DNA of 17,397 bases from an uncultured Selenomonas sp. GTDB taxonomy: Bacteria; Bacillota; Negativicutes; Selenomonadales; Selenomonadaceae. Below the pieces are notes generated by a model. That model did no database searches and was not told the origin of the DNA. It saw only the letters and a program-made list of their open reading frames with translations. Both the position numbers and the translations under genes were made by a program. Shown here piece after piece: positions 13,411 through 17,397 of the stretch. Location: contig CALIBA010000148.1 of NCBI GenBank assembly GCA_938045435.1, positions 1-17,397 of the forward strand, in the 5' to 3' direction. The first letter of the stretch is position 1. Every line of letters starts with the position of its first letter.

Positions 13411-15177
13411 ATGCGAAGGGGCAAACGGTCGCCGCGTCCTTTACATGCAGCGGAAGAAAAGATTAATTGGCTGAAGCTCGCTGCAAAATTTTCCTCGGAT
13501 GGAAATTTAAGAGGAATGCGTGCTTGTGCACGTGAGGTTGACAAACTTGCGGAGGGAGATATTGATGCGGCAGCGATCAGTGCAGAGGCGGCTCTTTATA
13601 GTGGGCGGGTCGATGAGGCTGAGGCGCTTGCCTTAAAGGTTCTGCAGGTATACCCACGGCATCCGCGTGCCCGTATGGTGCAGGCCGGTCTTGCAGCGCT
13701 CGAATTCCGCTTGGATGAGGAGATTCCACAGCTTTCTGAACTCATCGAAGAACTATCCCATAAGATCGGGATTCTTGGCAAAGAGGATCCCATGTATATT
13801 GTCTATCACCAGATGCTAAAGCGTGCCCGAGGCTGGCTCGCCGATGCACTTTATCTGGCGGGACAGCCTACAGGTGCTGCCCGTGAGTTGTTGATGTACA
13901 GCGAGATTACAGAGCATCCAGAGGAAGCGGCAGAGCTTTACAGCAAATATCTTTTTATGCGGAACTATCGGCCTCTTGGGAATAAAGAGGGGCGGGATGC
14001 AGCGCAGGTCTATGCGGATATGCTGCATGTAACTCCATACACACATGAAAATGTAAATCGCATGACCCACCGCAAAATTCGGATTGGCTATATATCACCA
14101 GATTTCCGTCAGCATTCTGTTTCCTACTTTTTGCCGCCTTTGCTGCGATATTTTAATGATGACCAGTTTATCGTGTTCTGTTATGCGCTTGGGCGTACTG
14201 ATGCGATTACACAAAAACTCCGGACACGCCGCACTACATGGCGTGATCTGCGTGCATATCCGCCACAGGCAGCAGCACAACGTATCGTGGCAGATAAGAT
14301 TGATATTTTAGTGGATCTATCAGGGCACTCGCAGGATAATGCACTGCCGATCATGGCATATCGTCCGGCACCCGTTCAGATCTCAGGTATTGGGTATACC
14401 AATACAACAGGATTGCGTACTGTTGATTACTTTCTTTCAGATGAGGTCTGTGTTCCTTCAGGGGATACTTTAGCTGCATCTGGATTTACAGAGAAGATTT
14501 TACGGCTGCCGCACTCCCATTTTTGTTATGCACCGGAAGAGATCCGCACAATGCCGATAGATGGGCGCGATGCGCCTGTACGGACGAATCACTATGTAAC
14601 ATTCGGCAGTTTTAACAACTTTGCGAAGGTGACAGATGAAATCCTGCTTTTGTGGCGCAGTATTTTAGAAACAGTTCGTGATGCACGTCTTGTCATCAAG
14701 GGGAAGATTTGCAGCATCGATTCTGGAATAGAAATTGTAAAGCAGAGGCTTTCTGTGGTTGGCTGTGATTTATCACGTATCGAATTTCGACCCTATAGTC
14801 CGGATTATCTTGAACAGTATCGAGATATTGATATTGCCCTTGATACAGCACCCTATAATGGAGGCCTTACGACATGTGAGGCGCTCTATATGGGCGTGCC
14901 TGTGATCTCTCTGCGTGGGCGCACACACGGTGCGCGATTTGGCGCATCAATTCTGACCAATGCAGGTGTGCGGGAACTCGTTGTCGAAAATGGTCTCAAC
15001 TATGTAAGACGTGCTGTTCAACTAGCAGAGTCTCCATCTCTCATTGAGGCATACCATATGGGACTGCGCGATAATATGAAGCGTTCGCCACTGATGGATA
15101 TGAGAGGGTATATGTGTGAGTTAGAGGCTGCATATCAGCGCATCTGGAAAGAATTTTGTGATGCACAGGAGCCTTAA
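13411..15177 (+). CDS. SPINDLY-type O-GlcNAc transferase (GT41)
   Basis: Protein of 588 residues. Residues about 1-200 are alpha-helical, TPR-like repeats (for example AAISAEAALYSGRVDEAEAL), the part that holds the acceptor protein in this family. From about 222 to 575 is the GT41 catalytic region (PF13844): GYISPDFRQHSVSYF with the family His at 235, DILVDLSGHSQDN, RPAPVQISGIGYTNTTGL, FGSFNNFAKVTDEILLLW with Lys406 at the position of the donor-phosphate lysine of human OGT, and DTAPYNGGLTTCEALYMG followed by GVPVIS. All expected segments are present, so it is likely active in the cytoplasm on Ser/Thr of a protein using a UDP- or GDP-sugar. Start ATG 13411 has AAAGGA eight bases upstream. In other bacteria such enzymes sit beside flagellin or adhesin genes; no such target is visible here. 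dnaE follows after 48 bases. Confidence 0.92.
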   Translation: MRRGKRSPRPLHAAEEKINWLKLAAKFSSDGNLRGMRACAREVDKLAEGDIDAAAISAEAALYSGRVDEAEALALKVLQVYPRHPRARMVQAGLAALEFRLDEEIPQLSELIEELSHKIGILGKEDPMYIVYHQMLKRARGWLADALYLAGQPTGAARELLMYSEITEHPEEAAELYSKYLFMRNYRPLGNKEGRDAAQVYADMLHVTPYTHENVNRMTHRKIRIGYISPDFRQHSVSYFLPPLLRYFNDDQFIVFCYALGRTDAITQKLRTRRTTWRDLRAYPPQAAAQRIVADKIDILVDLSGHSQDNALPIMAYRPAPVQISGIGYTNTTGLRTVDYFLSDEVCVPSGDTLAASGFTEKILRLPHSHFCYAPEEIRTMPIDGRDAPVRTNHYVTFGSFNNFAKVTDEILLLWRSILETVRDARLVIKGKICSIDSGIEIVKQRLSVVGCDLSRIEFRPYSPDYLEQYRDIDIALDTAPYNGGLTTCEALYMGVPVISLRGRTHGARFGASILTNAGVRELVVENGLNYVRRAVQLAESPSLIEAYHMGLRDNMKRSPLMDMRGYMCELEAAYQRIWKEFCDAQEP

Positions 15178-15225
15178 AGCGTTTCGGATCAGCATGCACA
15201 CAGCACATCGAAAGGAGGAGGGCGC

Positions 15226-17397
15226 GTGGCCTTTGCCCATCTGCACGTACATACGGAGTATAGTTTGCTCGATGGAGCGAGTCGCATCAAAGAACTTGTG
15301 CAGCGTACGCGGGAACTAGGGATGGACTCGATTGCCATAACAGATCATGGTACAATGTATGGTACGATTGCATTTTATAAGGAGGCGAAGAAGCAGGGAA
15401 TCCGTCCGATCATCGGCTGTGAGGTCTATCTTGCACCCGGCAGTCGACATGAGCGCGCTGAAGTCGATGGCGTACGCTATTACCATTTGATTCTTCTGGC
15501 AGAAAATGAGATGGGATACCGCAATCTCGTACGGCTTGTATCCCGTGCAAATATCGAAGGGTATTATTATAAACCACGTGTAGACAAAGAGCTTCTGCGG
15601 GAGCATCATGAGGGGATTATAGCTCTTTCTGCTTGCCTTGCAGGAGAGATTCCTCAGATGGCCTTGCGGGGGGATATGGAGCAGCTTGGAACACTCGTCC
15701 AGGAATATATTGATATATTTGGACGGGATTGTTTTTTTCTCGAGATTCAGGATCATGGATTGGAGGAGGAAAAAACAGTCAACCGCATCCTACGCACACT
15801 ATCTGAGCAATACCGTGTCGGGCTTGTAGCAACCAACGATATTCACTATGTTTATGCACAGGACAGTGAGTTTCATGACATCCTGCTCTGCGTTCAGACA
15901 GGGCGCACGATTCATGATGCAGACCGCATGCGGTTTTCAGGGCCGGATTACTATATGAAGTCCGAAGATGAGATGACAGTACTCTTTGCAGAGTTTCCAG
16001 ATGCCATTGAAAATACGGTGAAAATAGCACAGCGCTGTCAGGTGGATTTTACCTTTGGTGAACTTCAGCTTCCGTTTTATCCCATCCCGTCGTCTTATGA
16101 GAGTGATGATGCGTATCTAAAAAATCTTTGCGAAGAACGCTTGCCAATGCGTTATCCACAGGCAGATGGAGAGGTTTATCAGCGACTTGCCTACGAGCTG
16201 GATGTTATCCGTGGGATGGGGTACGCCAGCTACTTTCTCATCGTTTGGGATTTTATCAACTATGCGCGGAATCACGGTGTCGCTGTCGGCCCGGGACGCG
16301 GTTCGGCGGCGGGCAGTATTGTCGCCTATCTTCTCGGTATCACGAATATTGATCCGCTTCAATATGCGCTCCTCTTTGAGCGCTTCCTCAACCCCGAACG
16401 CGTGTCTATGCCGGATATTGATATAGACTTTGATGACATCAACCGTGGACGGGTTATTTCGTATGTGAAAGAACGCTATGGTGAGGATCATGTTGCGCAG
16501 ATTGCAACATTTGGTACGATGGGGGCGAAGGGCGCCATCCGTGATGTAGGACGTGTGCTGGAGATGCCCTTCGGTGAAGTTTCCGCGATTACAAAGCTCA
16601 TACCATCTGAGCTCAATATTACACTAGAGCGTGCGCTAAAGGAGTCGGCTGATTTCCGTCGTGTTTATGACACAGATGAAACAGTGCGCCGTGTGGTCGA
16701 TCTTGCGCGCAAGATTGAGGGACTGCCGCGCAACACATCGATTCACGCTGCAGGTGTCGTCATTGCAAAAGAACCGCTCGCCGATCATGTACCGGTCTGG
16801 GTATCTGACGGAACACTTGTCACGGAGTTTGACAAGGATGACGTTGAGGCACTTGGTCTTCTTAAAATGGATTTTCTCGGTCTTCGTACACTTAGCATTA
16901 TCGAAAGTACGATAAAACATATCCGTCAGTCCCGTGGGATTGTACTTGATATAGATAAAATTCCACTTGTCGATGAACGCACATCGAAAATGCTCTGCAA
17001 CGGTGATACAGGCGCAGTATTCCAGATGGAGTCTGCGGGAATGACGAACCTTGTTAAAGATCTGAGACCCAAGGGGTTTACTGATCTCATCCCAACGGTT
17101 GCACTCTACCGTCCTGGGCCACTCGGCAGTGGGATGGTTGCGGACTTTATTGATGGGCTGCATGGGAAAAAAGAGGTCATATATATGCACCCGCTCCTAG
17201 AACCGATTCTGAAGGAGACGTTTGGGGTTGTGCTCTATCAGGAACAGGTCATGCAGGTTGTCCAGGTTCTCGCAGGATTTACACTTGGACAGGCAGACCT
17301 GCTACGGCGCGCTATGGGTAAAAAGAAACATGACCTCTTGATGGCACAAAAAGAGAGTTTCCTGCAGGGATGCGCAAAAAATAATATTGAGGCGGCG
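15226..17397 (+). CDS. dnaE: DNA polymerase III alpha subunit, N-terminal 724 codons (cut by window edge)
   Basis: Replicative polymerase subunit; the frame is open to the last base, so about 60 percent of a typical 1,150-residue DnaE is seen. The PHP domain is at the N-terminus with metal-ligand motifs intact: HLHVHTEYSLLDGAS (5-19), ITDHGTMYGT and GCEVYLAPG. The palm holds GPGRGSAAGSIVAYLLG and MPDIDIDFDD, with catalytic Asp399 and Asp401, and the third Asp549 is in LKMDFLGLRTL. Complete PHP ligands differ from E. coli DnaE, where they are degenerate, and are common in other phyla. Start is GTG 15226, five bases after AAAGGAGGAG; no in-frame ATG is close and the protein aligns from its first residues. 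It lies 48 bases after the GT41 gene with no terminator between them, so read-through from the glycosylation-like genes is likely. Confidence 0.96.
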   Translation, partial: MAFAHLHVHTEYSLLDGASRIKELVQRTRELGMDSIAITDHGTMYGTIAFYKEAKKQGIRPIIGCEVYLAPGSRHERAEVDGVRYYHLILLAENEMGYRNLVRLVSRANIEGYYYKPRVDKELLREHHEGIIALSACLAGEIPQMALRGDMEQLGTLVQEYIDIFGRDCFFLEIQDHGLEEEKTVNRILRTLSEQYRVGLVATNDIHYVYAQDSEFHDILLCVQTGRTIHDADRMRFSGPDYYMKSEDEMTVLFAEFPDAIENTVKIAQRCQVDFTFGELQLPFYPIPSSYESDDAYLKNLCEERLPMRYPQADGEVYQRLAYELDVIRGMGYASYFLIVWDFINYARNHGVAVGPGRGSAAGSIVAYLLGITNIDPLQYALLFERFLNPERVSMPDIDIDFDDINRGRVISYVKERYGEDHVAQIATFGTMGAKGAIRDVGRVLEMPFGEVSAITKLIPSELNITLERALKESADFRRVYDTDETVRRVVDLARKIEGLPRNTSIHAAGVVIAKEPLADHVPVWVSDGTLVTEFDKDDVEALGLLKMDFLGLRTLSIIESTIKHIRQSRGIVLDIDKIPLVDERTSKMLCNGDTGAVFQMESAGMTNLVKDLRPKGFTDLIPTVALYRPGPLGSGMVADFIDGLHGKKEVIYMHPLLEPILKETFGVVLYQEQVMQVVQVLAGFTLGQADLLRRAMGKKKHDLLMAQKESFLQGCAKNNIEAA

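Overview
The window looks like a chromosomal segment from a moderately GC-rich Firmicute. It has strong AGGAGG-type ribosome binding sites, Firmicute-style -10 boxes, a DnaE with an intact PHP metal site, and a GT41 plus PF13712-type glycosyltransferase set. Together these suggest the Negativicutes, perhaps a Selenomonas relative. This is inference from gene content; no rRNA marker is present. It holds 14 protein genes, one cut by the right edge. I saw no RNA genes, CRISPR array or insertion sequence.

Left block (1-6471). A minus-strand operon encodes an MFS transporter followed by two half-size ABC exporter-fold subunits, whose genes overlap by 14 bases. A candidate terminator follows at the left edge. 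Divergent from it is a MocR/GabR-type regulator (GntR winged helix fused to a PLP aminotransferase domain). The shared intergenic region carries a perfect 12-bp inverted repeat plus a third copy of the half-site, one half lying over the predicted transcription start of the transporter operon. MFS-ABC-ABC resembles the gene order of siderophore uptake sets such as ybtX-ybtQ-ybtP, but the substrate cannot be read from sequence.

Middle block (6472-9661), visibly AT-richer. It contains a YgeA-type PLP-independent amino-acid racemase, a convergent RBBP9/YdeN-type serine hydrolase, an HxlR-family regulator with a Cys at position 6, and a divergent old-yellow-enzyme-type flavin oxidoreductase. The oxidoreductase has two oddities: Phe replaces the usual proton-donor Tyr, and it keeps a four-Cys cluster motif. 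Two near-identical terminator hairpins in direct orientation (7216-7257 and 9545-9586) bracket hydrolase-hxlR-OYE, so those three genes may be a mobile or exchangeable cassette.

Right block (9662-17397), all plus strand. It contains comM/yifB (Mg-chelatase-like AAA+ ATPase, TTG start), a stand-alone Nif3/YqfO insert-type domain, then a three-gene protein-glycosylation-like module (degenerate SAM-methyltransferase-fold protein, PF13712-type GT-A glycosyltransferase, SPINDLY-type GT41 O-GlcNAc transferase), and the first 724 codons of dnaE. The glycosylation-like trio between housekeeping genes comM and dnaE, without a target adhesin or flagellin in view, is the most interesting part of the window.
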